Part shown: in pieces, positions 7,222 to 15,769 of the stretch
Numbering within the stretch: the stretch's first letter is position 1
Layout: the number at the start of each line of letters is the position of its first letter
Source: Saprospiraceae bacterium
GTDB taxonomy: Bacteria; Bacteroidota; Bacteroidia; Chitinophagales; Saprospiraceae
DNA: 40,167 bases
Reading direction: 5' to 3'
Assembly: GCA_027488855.1 (NCBI GenBank)
Contig: JAIYAV010000256.1
Span: 1-40,167 of the forward strand
Notes under the pieces: model-generated
Database searches by the model: none
What the model was told of the DNA's origin: nothing
What the model saw: the letters and a program-made list of their open reading frames with translations, nothing else
Program-made: the position numbers and the translations under genes

Positions 7222-8616
7222 ATGAAAAAAAAGTATGCCATTATTGATGTAGAAACAACTGGAGGAAAAGCATCACGCGATCGCATTACCGAAATTGCCA
7301 TTGTGTTGCACGATGGTAATCAAATCATCGACGCATGGGAAAGCCTGATCAATCCCGAAACACCCATTCCTTGGAACATTACGGTGTTGACGGGTATCAC
7401 CGACCAAATGGTGGAAAAGGCACCACGTTTTTTTGAAGTAGCCCGCAAAATTGTAGAAATGACCGAGGGGGCCGTTTTTGTAGCCCACAACGCCCGTTTT
7501 GATTACAGCTTTATCGGAGAGGAATTCAAACGTTTGGGGTATACTTATACGCGGCGGCAATTGTGCACCTTGCGCCTGGCACGTCAAACCCTTCCAGGCT
7601 TGCATGCCTATGGCTTGGATGCCCTTTCCCGGCATTTCGACATCCAGAACCATGCCCGGCACCGCGCGATGGGTGATGTACAGGCAACCATTAAAGTGCT
7701 GGAATACATTTTGCAACACGAGGACAATCGGGAAAAAGCTGACTTGTTGATCAACCTCGGCATCAAAGAATCGATGCTGCCCAACAACCTCAGTTTGGAA
7801 ACCATCCACGCCTTACCCGAGGCTTGCGGTGTGTATTATTTTCACAACGAAGCCAATGAAGTGGTGTATGTGGGAAAAAGCATCAACATCCAAAAACGCA
7901 TTGCCGAACATTTCGCCGACAGAACCGATAAAGCCCAAAAGCTCCAGGAACAAGTACACGACATCACTTACGAAGTCACCGGGAGTGAATTGATGGCCCT
8001 TTTGCACGAGTCTTTTGAAATCAAACGCCTCTTGCCGGGCATCAATCGGGCTCAACGCACCCGCAAGTTTCCCTACATGGTGCACAGTTATTACAATCTC
8101 GATGGTTACCTCTGCTTTGGGGTGGCTGAAACAGCTGCCAAAACCCGCCGTAAACTGGAGATCCTGGCAGAATTCCCCAAAGTTTCTTCCGCCAAAGGCC
8201 GCATGAGCAGCGCCCGCCAAAAATTTGAGCTGTGCGAAAAACTCTTCAATTTTAACCCCAATGCTACTGGCCCCTGTTTTCATTACCACATCCAACAGTG
8301 CGCAGGAGCTTGCATCCAAAAAGAATCCCCAGAGGAATACAATGAGCGAGCCCTGCGGGCCAAAGAATACCTGTGTCAAATTTTTGACCACAATTTTTTC
8401 GTCATTGATCAAGGGCGTGAGGAGGATGAATGCGCCATAGTGTTGGTAGAAGATGGTCATTTAAGGGGCTATGGCTACCTGGAACGAGAAGCCGTAATCC
8501 ATGACCCTGAAACCCTGCGCAATGCGATTAAACCTGTAACTGGCAATGCCGAAACGAATCGAATCATTGCCCGTTTTTTGAGCGAAAATCCGCAGGTGGA
8601 GGTTCTGAAATTCTAG
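7222..8616 (+). CDS. DEDDh exonuclease fused to a GIY-YIG (UvrC/Cho-like) nuclease
   Basis: This 464-residue protein has an N-terminal DnaQ/epsilon-type exonuclease (IDVETTGG with D9 and E11; AHNARFDYSFIGEEF; HRAMGDVQAT near 150) and, from about residue 195, a GIY-YIG endonuclease domain (CGVYYF…VVYVGKSINIQKRIAEHF) as in UvrC and Cho. A C-terminal segment of about 180 residues with scattered cysteines (CFHYHIQQCAGAC) resembles the cysteine-containing region after the UvrC nuclease. Such fusions are known in Bacteroidota and are thought to act in DNA repair, cutting then trimming. The ATG at 7222 is preferred over the in-frame TTG at 7213. The deacetylase gene starts 24 bp after the stop. Confidence 0.9.
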   Translation: MKKKYAIIDVETTGGKASRDRITEIAIVLHDGNQIIDAWESLINPETPIPWNITVLTGITDQMVEKAPRFFEVARKIVEMTEGAVFVAHNARFDYSFIGEEFKRLGYTYTRRQLCTLRLARQTLPGLHAYGLDALSRHFDIQNHARHRAMGDVQATIKVLEYILQHEDNREKADLLINLGIKESMLPNNLSLETIHALPEACGVYYFHNEANEVVYVGKSINIQKRIAEHFADRTDKAQKLQEQVHDITYEVTGSELMALLHESFEIKRLLPGINRAQRTRKFPYMVHSYYNLDGYLCFGVAETAAKTRRKLEILAEFPKVSSAKGRMSSARQKFELCEKLFNFNPNATGPCFHYHIQQCAGACIQKESPEEYNERALRAKEYLCQIFDHNFFVIDQGREEDECAIVLVEDGHLRGYGYLEREAVIHDPETLRNAIKPVTGNAETNRIIARFLSENPQVEVLKF

Positions 8617-8640
8617 GTTAAACTATAACAAACAAACAAC

Positions 8641-9423
8641 ATGAACAAGTACTTTTTCGGGCTCATCCTGCTCCTCCTGGCAGGGCAAGCCTTCGCTCAA
8701 TCCAATCAAGCTTGGCGCGGCAAAAAATGCAGCGTAGTCATCACCTACGACGACGCCATCAACCAACACCTCGACAACGCCCTGCCCTTGTTGGACTCCC
8801 TTGGTCTCAAAGCCACCTTTTATGTCACTGCTTTTTCGGCCTCGGTCCAATCACGCCTCAATGAATGGAAAAAATTGGCCACCAATGGCCATGAACTCGG
8901 CAATCACACCCTTTACCATCCTTGCATCGGCGGCCCTGGCCGCGAATGGATTAGCCCCGAAAACGACCTGCGCAACTACAGTGTACAACGTATGCTCAAT
9001 GAAGTGCGCATGACCAACTTGTTTTTACAAGCCCTGGATGGCAAAACCAAACGCACTTTTGCATTCACCTGCGGAGACATGAAAATTGGGGATTCTTCCT
9101 TCATCAAGCCGCTCAAAAATGATTTTGTAGCCGCCCGGGCCGTGCGCAATGAGATGCACAAACTGAACGAAATTGACCTGTACAATGTGGATTGTTACAT
9201 GATCAACGGCCATACAGGGGAACAAATGATCGAATGGGTCAAAAAAGCCATGGAGACCAAATCTTTGCTGGTATTGCTGTTCCACGGCGTGGGAGGTGGC
9301 AACGGTCTGGACGTGTCTATACCCGCCCACCGGAATTTGTTGCGGTTTTTGAAACAAAACGAAAAAGACATCTGGATTGCGCCGATGGTCGAAGTGGCCG
9401 AACACATCAAAGGTTTGCAGTGA
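8641..9423 (+). CDS. Exported polysaccharide deacetylase (NodB family)
   Basis: This 260-residue protein has a signal peptide (residues 1-19, cut after FAQ) and a NodB homology domain. The metal-dependent deacetylase motifs are visible: TYDDA with D37 and D38, and HTLYHP with H89 and H93 completing the Asp-His-His metal site. The family removes acetyl groups from chitin oligomers, peptidoglycan or xylan; which one cannot be read from the sequence. A late motif (LLFHGVGGG) fits the family's C-terminal catalytic His motif. The start lies 24 bp after the exonuclease/GIY-YIG gene, so co-transcription is likely although the functions seem unrelated. Confidence 0.88.
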   Translation: MNKYFFGLILLLLAGQAFAQSNQAWRGKKCSVVITYDDAINQHLDNALPLLDSLGLKATFYVTAFSASVQSRLNEWKKLATNGHELGNHTLYHPCIGGPGREWISPENDLRNYSVQRMLNEVRMTNLFLQALDGKTKRTFAFTCGDMKIGDSSFIKPLKNDFVAARAVRNEMHKLNEIDLYNVDCYMINGHTGEQMIEWVKKAMETKSLLVLLFHGVGGGNGLDVSIPAHRNLLRFLKQNEKDIWIAPMVEVAEHIKGLQ

Positions 9424-9503
9424 TCGGCTACCGTGTTAACTGCCATTAACATTTCATTTAAACTTTTACAAGAGCCATTGCGTTTTGTTCTCGTAAATCG
9501 CAC

Positions 9504-9511
9504 TAAATTTG
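9504..9511 (+). promoter_or_regulatory. -7 promoter element of the DUF1573 gene
   Basis: TAAATTTG matches TAnnTTTG. The TTTTG at 9483-9487 is a possible -33 element, but its spacing of 16 bp is short. The ATG is 33 bp downstream of the -7 element. Confidence 0.55.
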
Positions 9512-9544
9512 TGTAAGATTTTAAAAAACCAAAATCATAAAGTG

Positions 9545-9976
9545 ATGAAAAAATTGTTTTTCGTAGCTGTACTGCTGATGGGTGCCGTTTTCGCTGTACA
9601 AGCACAAGATACTAAAGCACCAAAGATGGTATTCGAAGCTGAAACCATCGATTATGGCAAAATCAAAGAAGGTGCTGAGCCTTATCGCGTATTCAAATTC
9701 AAAAACGTTGGCGATGCCGAGCTGATCATCACTTCTGCTCGCGGTAGCTGTGGTTGTACCGTTCCTACTTACACCGAGAAGCCAATCAAAGCTGGTGAAA
9801 GTGGCGAAATCAAAGTACGTTACGATACGAAGCGTGTTGGTCCTTTCACCAAAAACGTAACCGTAACGACCAACGAAAAAGAAAATACCCACTTGCTGAC
9901 CATCAAAGGTGAAGTCCTGAAAGCTGAAGAGCAGCAAGGTGTTCCTACCAAAACTGGCGGTGTGTTCAACAACTAA
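9545..9976 (+). CDS. DUF1573 domain protein, exported
   Basis: This 143-residue protein has a clear signal peptide (MKKLFFVAVLLMGAVFAVQAQ) and one DUF1573 domain, an immunoglobulin/MSP-like beta-sandwich common in Bacteroidota, with the hallmark GSCGCTVPTY. Its function is not established. The frame is open further upstream to 9509, but only through a TTG, and the TAAATTTG element overlaps that position, so the ATG at 9545 is chosen. Its codon use (regular GGT, CGT, GCT) looks more biased than that of its neighbours, which suggests high expression. The gene is followed by a strong terminator at 10021-10060. Confidence 0.9.
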   Translation: MKKLFFVAVLLMGAVFAVQAQDTKAPKMVFEAETIDYGKIKEGAEPYRVFKFKNVGDAELIITSARGSCGCTVPTYTEKPIKAGESGEIKVRYDTKRVGPFTKNVTVTTNEKENTHLLTIKGEVLKAEEQQGVPTKTGGVFNN

Positions 9977-10020
9977 TTGAGCGATTATCTTTCGCCAAAG
10001 AAAATTTGCTGAAAAAAAAC

Positions 10021-10060
10021 AAAAAAAGCCTTGCACTTTTCGAAGTGCAAGGCTTTTTTT
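10021..10060. terminator. Strong bidirectional intrinsic terminator
   Basis: An 18-bp perfect stem (10021-10038 with 10043-10060) closes on a TTCG tetraloop. It carries a run of seven A on the left and seven T on the right, so it can work in both directions. It ends the DUF1573 transcript. Confidence 0.9.
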
Positions 10061-10061
10061 G

Positions 10062-10112
10062 TGCTTCGACTGCGCTCAGCAACCCGCGCTTTGGCTACGC
10101 TCAGCGACCAAA
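10062..10112. repeat. Dispersed CTACGCTCAG-type motif
   Basis: The segment carries two related units, CTTCGACTGCGCTCAGC and GGCTACGCTCAGCGACCAA. The second (10093-10111) is nearly identical to 29978-29996 (GGCTACGCTCAGGGACCAA), where it forms the loop of another palindrome. It is probably a dispersed short repeat. Confidence 0.6.
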
Positions 10113-10113
10113 T

Positions 10114-10186
10114 AAAAAAACCCTTGCTGAACCACTCCAGCAAGGGCCTCTAACCCAAACAAATAAACACAAAAACTACTTTAAGA
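10114..10186 (-). ncRNA. Candidate small RNA with its own promoter and terminator
   Basis: Reading the minus strand, TTTG (10223-10220), a 20-nt spacer and TAACTTTG (10199-10192) form a full Bacteroidota promoter. About 40 nt after the presumed start lies an intrinsic terminator: a 9-bp perfect stem (10146-10138 with 10129-10121) followed by seven T (10120-10114). No open reading frame of note lies between them, and no minus-strand gene upstream needs this terminator. The predicted product is about 70 nt. No known RNA family was recognised. Confidence 0.55.
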
Positions 10187-10191
10187 TTCAA

Positions 10192-10223
10192 CAAAGTTAC
10201 AGTACTTTTTTGAAGCAATCAAA
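10192..10223 (-). promoter_or_regulatory. Minus-strand promoter of the candidate small RNA
   Basis: A TTTG -33 element (10223-10220) and a TAACTTTG -7 element (10199-10192) are separated by 20 nt. Both match the Bacteroidota consensus exactly. Confidence 0.6.
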
Positions 10224-10416
10224 TATTTTATCAAAATTTTATTCCGCAAAAGTAAATTTTGAAAAACAGCATTTCTACATCAGTTAAATAACTTCCCTTT
10301 TCTACTCTTTGTGAATTCTTTATTACCTTGCGTGCCTCGTGTAACGCAAAGGATTACTTTCTGCGTTATTTTGAACGGAGGTTCAAACTTTACTTTTACC
10401 TGTAATCGATAAAGCC

Positions 10417-12864
10417 ATGCGTTTTTTGACTTTAGGCTTACTGACACTGCTTAGTGTAGGTTTGCTCTGGGTGTTGGATACCCACAATCCCTTTGGCAGC
10501 CCCCTGCCAGCAATGGGGCGTTTGCTCAATCCTGCCACTGGCTTTTGGGCCAACGCCGAGGCTCAGGGAGTCTTCCCCGATCAAAAATTACAATTACCAG
10601 GTTTAAAAAAGCCTGTTGATCTCGTTTTTGACGAGCGTCGGGTGCCCCATATTTTTGCAACCAACGCCGAAGATGCCTTTTTTGCCCAGGGCTACATCAC
10701 CGCTTACAACCGTTTATGGCAAATGGACATGTCGACCCGCAAGGTCAGTGGTCGCTTGGCGGAAGTGGTGGGTGAACGCGCCCTGGCTTCCGATTTGTTG
10801 CAGCGCCGCAAGGGGATAGTCAAAGCAGCGGAAAACTTGCTCAAAGCCTGGGAAACCTCCCCGGACGAAATCAAAGGGCTGAATGCTTATGTGGCTGGGG
10901 TCAACGCCTATATCAATACGCTCAAACCAGCCCAATACCCTTTGGAATACAAACTGATGGGTTTTAAGCCAGAGCCCTGGACGGCGTTGCGTTCGGTATT
11001 GTTCTTCAAAGCCATGGCCGAAGACCTTTGCGCCCGCAACGAAGACCTGGCGGCTACCAATACCCGCACGATTTTGGGTGAAGAACGTTTCCGGGACTTG
11101 TTTCCAGAATACAATCCCAAACAATCGCCGATCATTCCCAGTGAGGTAAAATGGAATTTTGCACCCATACAGCCCCAACCCCGGGTTGAAATGGCGGAGA
11201 GTATCCTCAGTGGTTTGTTCCCGGATAAAAACATTCCCCAACCCTTTGAAGGCATCGGCAGCAACAACTGGGCAGTTGGGCCACAAAAGACCCTGAATGG
11301 AAATCCGATCCTTTGCAACGATCCACATTTAGGTCTGACCCTACCCTCCATTTGGTTTGAAATTCAATTGCAGTGCCCGGATTTTAACGCCTATGGTGTA
11401 TCCCTGCCTGGTTTGCCCGGCGTTATTATTGGCTTCAACGAAAATGTAGCCTGGGGCGAAACCAATGTTGGCCAGGATGTCCTGGACTGGTATGCCATCA
11501 AGTGGGCGGACAAGGACAAACAAACCTACCATTTTGACGGCGGCACCCGGCAAGTTGAGACTCGGGAAGAAACCATCCAGGTCAAAGGCCGCAAGGAGCC
11601 CGTCAAAATTCAGGTGAAATACACGCACTGGGGGCCACTGGTTTTTGGAGATTCCACCAACTCACCATATTATAGTCTCGCCATGCACTGGTTGCCTTCA
11701 GAAGATCCTGAGAAAAGGGATCATTATGAAATGGCCAGTTTTCTTGGCTTGATGAAGGCAAAAAACTACGCCGATTACGATGCCGCCTTGACTGGCTACG
11801 ATGCTCCGGCACAAAACTTTGTTTTTGCCGCCCGTGATGGCGACATTGCTTTAAAAGTCAACGGAAAATTCCCGATCAAGCGCAAGGAACAGGGTCGCTT
11901 TATTCAAGATGGCTCCTTGTCCAGCAATGCCTGGCAGGGCTACATCCCACGTGATCAAATCCCGCAGGTGCGGAATCCTAGCCGAGGTTTTGTAGCGTCC
12001 GCCAATCAACATTCTACCGATGAAACCTATCCATACTATTACAACGGAGGCTTTGATGACTACCGGGGCCGTTTCATCAACCGCAGCCTGGAAGCCATGG
12101 ACAGCATCACCGTCAAGGACTTGATGGCCCTGCAAAACAACCCGCACAGCTTACAAGCCGAAGAGGCATTGCCCTTGCTCCTCAAGTTATTGCCCCGCGA
12201 TCAACTCAATGCCCAGGAAAAATCAGTGCTCAAAAAGTTGGAAAAATGGGACGGCAATTACCAGCATCAAAAAACAGAACCTGGCATTTTTCAGGCCTGG
12301 TTTGACAGTACTTATGTGCTGAGTTTTGATGAAATCACCCGTTGGCGCGATTCGGTAGAGGTGTTGAGTGTGGAAAGTTGGAGGTTTTTAGATTTGTTGG
12401 ACAAAACGCCAAATCATGACATTTTTGATTGGCAAAAAACCAAAAAAACGGAAACCGCCGCCGATTTGGTGCTCAGTGCTTTTCAAAAGGTCTGCAAGGA
12501 TTTGAGCAAAACACCCGCACAAACCTGGCGTAGCCTCAACAATGCTTCAGTCAATCATCTCGCACGGATTCCGGCATTTTCCCGCACCAATTTGCCCATC
12601 AGTGGCCACGCCCAGGCACCCAATGCCATCCGCAATGGCCATGGCCCTTCCTGGCGGATGGTGGTTGAATTGGGTAAAGACGGTATAAAGGCCTGGGGTG
12701 TTTATCCCGGTGGCACTTCTGGCAATCCTGGTAGTCCTTTTTATGACCACATGGTGGATCAATGGGCCAAGGGAGAATACAATGAGTTGTTCTTCATGCG
12801 CAATGCGCAGGATACCCGCAAAGCTCAACAAAGTGTATGGTCTTTTAGTCCTAAAGGGCGTTAA
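10417..12864 (+). CDS. Penicillin acylase family protein (Ntn hydrolase, S45)
   Basis: This 815-residue protein belongs to the penicillin/cephalosporin/N-acyl-homoserine-lactone acylase family. These are made as one chain that cuts itself to expose an N-terminal Ser on the beta subunit. The sequence shows an N-terminal hydrophobic anchor or signal (residues 1-20), an alpha-subunit region with VFDERRVPHIFA and AFFAQGYITAYNRLWQMD, and the self-cleavage site in GIGSNNWAVG with Ser282 as the expected nucleophile. NDPHLGLTLPSIWFE follows, as in active members, and NGHGPSWRMVVEL lies near the C-terminus. The reaction is hydrolysis of an amide bond; the substrate (beta-lactam, acyl-homoserine lactone or acyl-peptide) is unknown. 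A small membrane protein gene follows after 24 bp. Confidence 0.9.
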   Translation: MRFLTLGLLTLLSVGLLWVLDTHNPFGSPLPAMGRLLNPATGFWANAEAQGVFPDQKLQLPGLKKPVDLVFDERRVPHIFATNAEDAFFAQGYITAYNRLWQMDMSTRKVSGRLAEVVGERALASDLLQRRKGIVKAAENLLKAWETSPDEIKGLNAYVAGVNAYINTLKPAQYPLEYKLMGFKPEPWTALRSVLFFKAMAEDLCARNEDLAATNTRTILGEERFRDLFPEYNPKQSPIIPSEVKWNFAPIQPQPRVEMAESILSGLFPDKNIPQPFEGIGSNNWAVGPQKTLNGNPILCNDPHLGLTLPSIWFEIQLQCPDFNAYGVSLPGLPGVIIGFNENVAWGETNVGQDVLDWYAIKWADKDKQTYHFDGGTRQVETREETIQVKGRKEPVKIQVKYTHWGPLVFGDSTNSPYYSLAMHWLPSEDPEKRDHYEMASFLGLMKAKNYADYDAALTGYDAPAQNFVFAARDGDIALKVNGKFPIKRKEQGRFIQDGSLSSNAWQGYIPRDQIPQVRNPSRGFVASANQHSTDETYPYYYNGGFDDYRGRFINRSLEAMDSITVKDLMALQNNPHSLQAEEALPLLLKLLPRDQLNAQEKSVLKKLEKWDGNYQHQKTEPGIFQAWFDSTYVLSFDEITRWRDSVEVLSVESWRFLDLLDKTPNHDIFDWQKTKKTETAADLVLSAFQKVCKDLSKTPAQTWRSLNNASVNHLARIPAFSRTNLPISGHAQAPNAIRNGHGPSWRMVVELGKDGIKAWGVYPGGTSGNPGSPFYDHMVDQWAKGEYNELFFMRNAQDTRKAQQSVWSFSPKGR

Positions 12865-12888
12865 TCGCCCATTCAAAATGCAATCATC

Positions 12889-13239
12889 ATGATCAAAAAT
12901 ATCCTTTCGAATTTAGCCCTGGCCCTGGCTTATGTGGTGCTGCCTTTGTTTTTGCCCTGGTGGAGCGTGGCCATTGCGGCTTTGGTTTTTGGGTATTTGG
13001 CGACGACCGGGCTCCGTGCTTTTTCATCCGCCAGTAGCATTTTAGCCTTGATGTGGGGAATGTGGGCGCAAAGGCACAACGCACCCAATGCAGGCTTGTT
13101 GGCTGGCAAAATCGGGGCCTTGTTTGGGGGCATCAGTGACGTTGAACTGGTTCTGATTACCGCTGCACTGGGGGGCTTGATTGGTGGGATGTTTGGGTAT
13201 TTGGGGTATTCGTTTAGGCAAGTGATGAGTAAGCGTTAA
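12889..13239 (+). CDS. Small hydrophobic membrane protein of unknown function
   Basis: This 116-residue protein has about three to four hydrophobic segments (near 8-40, 46-60, 66-80 and 88-108) and ends in a basic tail (RQVMSKR), which suggests an inner-membrane protein. Glycine-rich helices (GKIGALFGG, LGGLIGGMFGYLGY) are notable. No family is recognised. It lies 24 bp after the acylase gene and 25 bp before the Crp/Fnr-type regulator, so all three may be one transcript. Confidence 0.75.
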   Translation: MIKNILSNLALALAYVVLPLFLPWWSVAIAALVFGYLATTGLRAFSSASSILALMWGMWAQRHNAPNAGLLAGKIGALFGGISDVELVLITAALGGLIGGMFGYLGYSFRQVMSKR

Positions 13240-13264
13240 AAATTCATCATCCATTCCCACCACC

Positions 13265-13837
13265 ATGCAAAACCTCCTCCGCAGCTACCACTTGTTCAGC
13301 GAAGCCGAAATCGAATCTCTTGGCCCTTACCTGCGCTCCCGCCGCTTGGAAAAGGGCGATTATTTGATCAAAGCAGGGAAAATTTGCACAGAAATTGCCT
13401 TTGTACAAAGCGGGCTGCTCCGCTCCTACTATACCAAGGACGATGGGGAGGAAATCACCTATTGTTTTACCTTCGAAAACACCCTGATGACCGCCTACTC
13501 CTCCTTGATTACGGGGTTGCCCAGCCCTGAAAACATCCAGGCATTGGTACCCACGGAATTGTGGGTGCTGCAAAAAAGGGATTTGGAAGCTCTTTCTCAG
13601 CAAAGCATCAATTGGATTTTATTGCAAAAACACCTGGCTGAGCAGCAGTATGTGGAACTGGAAAAACGGATTTTTTCCTACCAAAAAGAAAAAGCGAGCG
13701 AGCGGTACCGGGATTTGCTGTCGGCACAGCCACATTATTTGCAGCAGATTCCACTGCAATATTTGGCCTCCTATTTGGGGATTACGCGGCGGCATTTGAG
13801 TCGGATTCGGCGGGAAATGTTGGAGCGGGTGAATTAA
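13265..13837 (+). CDS. Crp/Fnr family transcriptional regulator
   Basis: This 190-residue protein has an N-terminal cyclic-nucleotide-binding beta-barrel (about 1-115, with KGDYLIKAGKICTEIAFVQSGLLRSYY) and a short C-terminal helix-turn-helix (IPLQYLASYLGITRRHLSRIRREM, about 159-184). No cluster of four cysteines is present, so it is not an iron-sulfur FNR. The ligand-binding arginine/glutamate signature of true CRP is not obvious either. Bacteroidota have many such regulators with unknown ligands. The quinone-reductase gene starts 71 bp downstream, and its upstream region contains two short inverted repeats that could be operator sites. An adjacent regulator/oxidoreductase pair is a frequent arrangement. 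Confidence 0.88.
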   Translation: MQNLLRSYHLFSEAEIESLGPYLRSRRLEKGDYLIKAGKICTEIAFVQSGLLRSYYTKDDGEEITYCFTFENTLMTAYSSLITGLPSPENIQALVPTELWVLQKRDLEALSQQSINWILLQKHLAEQQYVELEKRIFSYQKEKASERYRDLLSAQPHYLQQIPLQYLASYLGITRRHLSRIRREMLERVN

Positions 13838-13852
13838 AATTTTTTGGGACAA

Positions 13853-13907
13853 ATGTCCTCTAAATCGCGCCCCTACCCTGCTAGTTTTACCCCCTCAAAA
13901 GGTAAAA
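13853..13907 (+). promoter_or_regulatory. Possible operator region upstream of the quinone reductase
   Basis: Two inverted repeats lie in the 71-bp gap. One is GGACA-AA-TGTCC just after the regulator gene. The other is TTTTACC (13885-13891) with GGTAAAA (13901-13907), ending one base before the ATG. The second would place a bound regulator or a hairpin over the ribosome entry site. No TAnnTTTG element was found here. Confidence 0.35.
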
Positions 13908-13908
13908 C

Positions 13909-14490
13909 ATGAAAAACATCCTCGTCATCAACGGGCATCCAAATCCTTCTAGTTTTAATGCTGCTCTCGCGCAGGCGTACGTGCGTGGCGCTCAAGCGGC
14001 GGGTGCGCGGGTCGAAGAACTCGTCATTGCCCACTTACAATTCAATCCCAACCTGCAATACGGTTACCAAAAACGGATGGAACTGGAGCCCGACCTCCTC
14101 ATGGCCTGGGAAAAAATCCAGGCTGCCGATCACCTCGTATGGATACATCCGGTGTGGTGGGGCGGCCTACCAGCCATCACAAAGGGTTTCATTGATCGGT
14201 TGTTTTTGCCAGGAATGGCGTTTAAATACCGCGACAATTCGGTGTGGTGGGACAAATTGTTGCAGGGAAAAACGGCGCACATCATCACGACGTTGGATCA
14301 ACCAAGTTGGTTTTATTATTGGTTTTTTGGGAATCCTAGCGTGAATCAACTCAAAAAATCGACGCTTGAATTTTGTGGGGTTAATGTAAAAAAGGTGAGT
14401 TACATTGGGCCAATCCGGGGAGCAAAACCGGAAAAGCTGGAGACCTGGCTGAAAAAGGTGGCTAGATTTGGTAAATTGCAGTATTCCTAG
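13909..14490 (+). CDS. NAD(P)H-dependent flavodoxin-fold oxidoreductase (quinone reductase-like)
   Basis: This 193-residue protein has the flavodoxin-like fold of the NQO1/KefF/MdaB family. The N-terminal FMN/FAD phosphate loop reads ILVINGHPNPSSFNAAL. The flavin ring-binding segment is IHPVWWGGLPAITKGFIDRLFLPGMAF, which is typical of the family. Members use NAD(P)H for two-electron reduction of quinones and related compounds, giving protection from electrophiles. The length fits a cytoplasmic single-domain enzyme. It lies directly after a Crp/Fnr-type regulator, which is inferred to control it. Confidence 0.88.
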   Translation: MKNILVINGHPNPSSFNAALAQAYVRGAQAAGARVEELVIAHLQFNPNLQYGYQKRMELEPDLLMAWEKIQAADHLVWIHPVWWGGLPAITKGFIDRLFLPGMAFKYRDNSVWWDKLLQGKTAHIITTLDQPSWFYYWFFGNPSVNQLKKSTLEFCGVNVKKVSYIGPIRGAKPEKLETWLKKVARFGKLQYS

Positions 14491-14528
14491 TTACGGTAAA
14501 GTGTTTTTTACCCAAAAAACTATTCCAA

Positions 14529-15680
14529 ATGCGCACTTTCATCCTCTTGATGCTCTTAATGAGTTCCTTCACATCGATTGCCCAAAGCGGCAATTTTACC
14601 GTAAGTGGAAAAGTCAAGGGCCTGGATTCGGAATACCTATACATGTACATTTATGATGAATCCTTCCCTAAAGGTTCGCGCAAAGACTCCATACCAGTGG
14701 CCCAGGAAAGTTTTTCTTTCACGGCCTCCCTCCCCCGAACTGCCATGGTGGTCATCTATCCCAATGTGGAACGCACCGTGAAACGAGTGGGCAAATCGGG
14801 CTATTATCCCGCTAAGTCCTCACAATTCATGTTCATTGCTTCACCTGAATCAAAAATACATTTCACGGGCGAAATCAGTGATTTTGTCCATGCTTACCCC
14901 GCTGGTGACTCCACCAATGCCGATCTGGCCGCGCTCAATCGGGCGGTGTATCCCCTGATGAACAAGTCGGTCAACCTTGAGGTAAAAATTGCCAACAAAC
15001 TGGTCAGCGACACCCTGCTCATCAAGGCCATGAAAGATACCTCGGCACAATGCGATGAAGCGGTAGTGGCCATCAAAAAAAAGTTTCTGGCTGAAAATCC
15101 CCACTCCGTCGCCGCCGCCTGGTTGCTTTCTGACATGATGATTCGCTCACAAGTCAGCAATGACGAAGCAGAAGTTTTTTTTGGAAAAATGCATCCCAAA
15201 TTGGCTTCCGTTCAGTACTACCCGGAAGTGGCCAAAAGAATGGAAGGCATTAAAAAAACCAAGGTCGGCAGTCCCGTGCCAGAAATCAACTCGCTCAACA
15301 CCTACGATGGTAAAGCTTTTGTCTTGTCATCTTTGAAGGGCAAATACGTTGTAATTGATTTTTGGGGTACCTGGTGTGGCCCTTGTATTGCCGGGATGCC
15401 ACGGATGAAAGCGTACCTAGACAAATACCCCGGCAAACTGGAGATTGTAGGGGTAGCTCAGGAATCGGATAGCGGGGAGCGCTGGGAAAAATTCATCGAC
15501 AACTCTGAATACAAATGGCACCATGTATTGAGTAAAAAAAATGAAAATTATGTGCTGGCTTTTAATGTGGCGGGGTTTCCGACCAAAATCATCGTAGACC
15601 CCCAGGGCATCATCATTGGCCGTTATGTGGGCGAAGACGATGCGATTTACTACAAGCTGGACGAATTGTTAAAAATGTAG
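14529..15680 (+). CDS. TlpA-like thioredoxin protein with DUF4369 N-terminus
   Basis: This 383-residue exported protein has a signal peptide (MRTFILLMLLMSSFTSIAQ). Residues about 22-125 are a DUF4369-like beta domain (NFTVSGKVKGLDSEYLYMYIYDE). A helical linker follows, then from about residue 245 a thioredoxin domain of the TlpA/ResA/AhpC-TSA type. The redox motif is WCGPC with C283 and C286, and GFPTKIIVDPQG contains the cis-proline loop. Such proteins are abundant in Bacteroidota and are thought to reduce disulfides in the periplasm. The gene begins 38 bp after the quinone reductase gene. The next gene starts after about 90 bp. Confidence 0.9.
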   Translation: MRTFILLMLLMSSFTSIAQSGNFTVSGKVKGLDSEYLYMYIYDESFPKGSRKDSIPVAQESFSFTASLPRTAMVVIYPNVERTVKRVGKSGYYPAKSSQFMFIASPESKIHFTGEISDFVHAYPAGDSTNADLAALNRAVYPLMNKSVNLEVKIANKLVSDTLLIKAMKDTSAQCDEAVVAIKKKFLAENPHSVAAAWLLSDMMIRSQVSNDEAEVFFGKMHPKLASVQYYPEVAKRMEGIKKTKVGSPVPEINSLNTYDGKAFVLSSLKGKYVVIDFWGTWCGPCIAGMPRMKAYLDKYPGKLEIVGVAQESDSGERWEKFIDNSEYKWHHVLSKKNENYVLAFNVAGFPTKIIVDPQGIIIGRYVGEDDAIYYKLDELLKM

Positions 15681-15769
15681 AAAAAGTTTATATTCAACCC
15701 AGCTTTGGGGCGATAAAAAAATAAGTACTCATTTTGCCCCACTACTTTGCTCACGACAAACATAAACAA

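Noticed and set aside
10342-10372. Imperfect AACGCA…TGCGTT hairpin upstream of the acylase gene
   Set aside because: The stem has only six clean pairs plus an internal loop; not strong enough to call a riboswitch or terminator.
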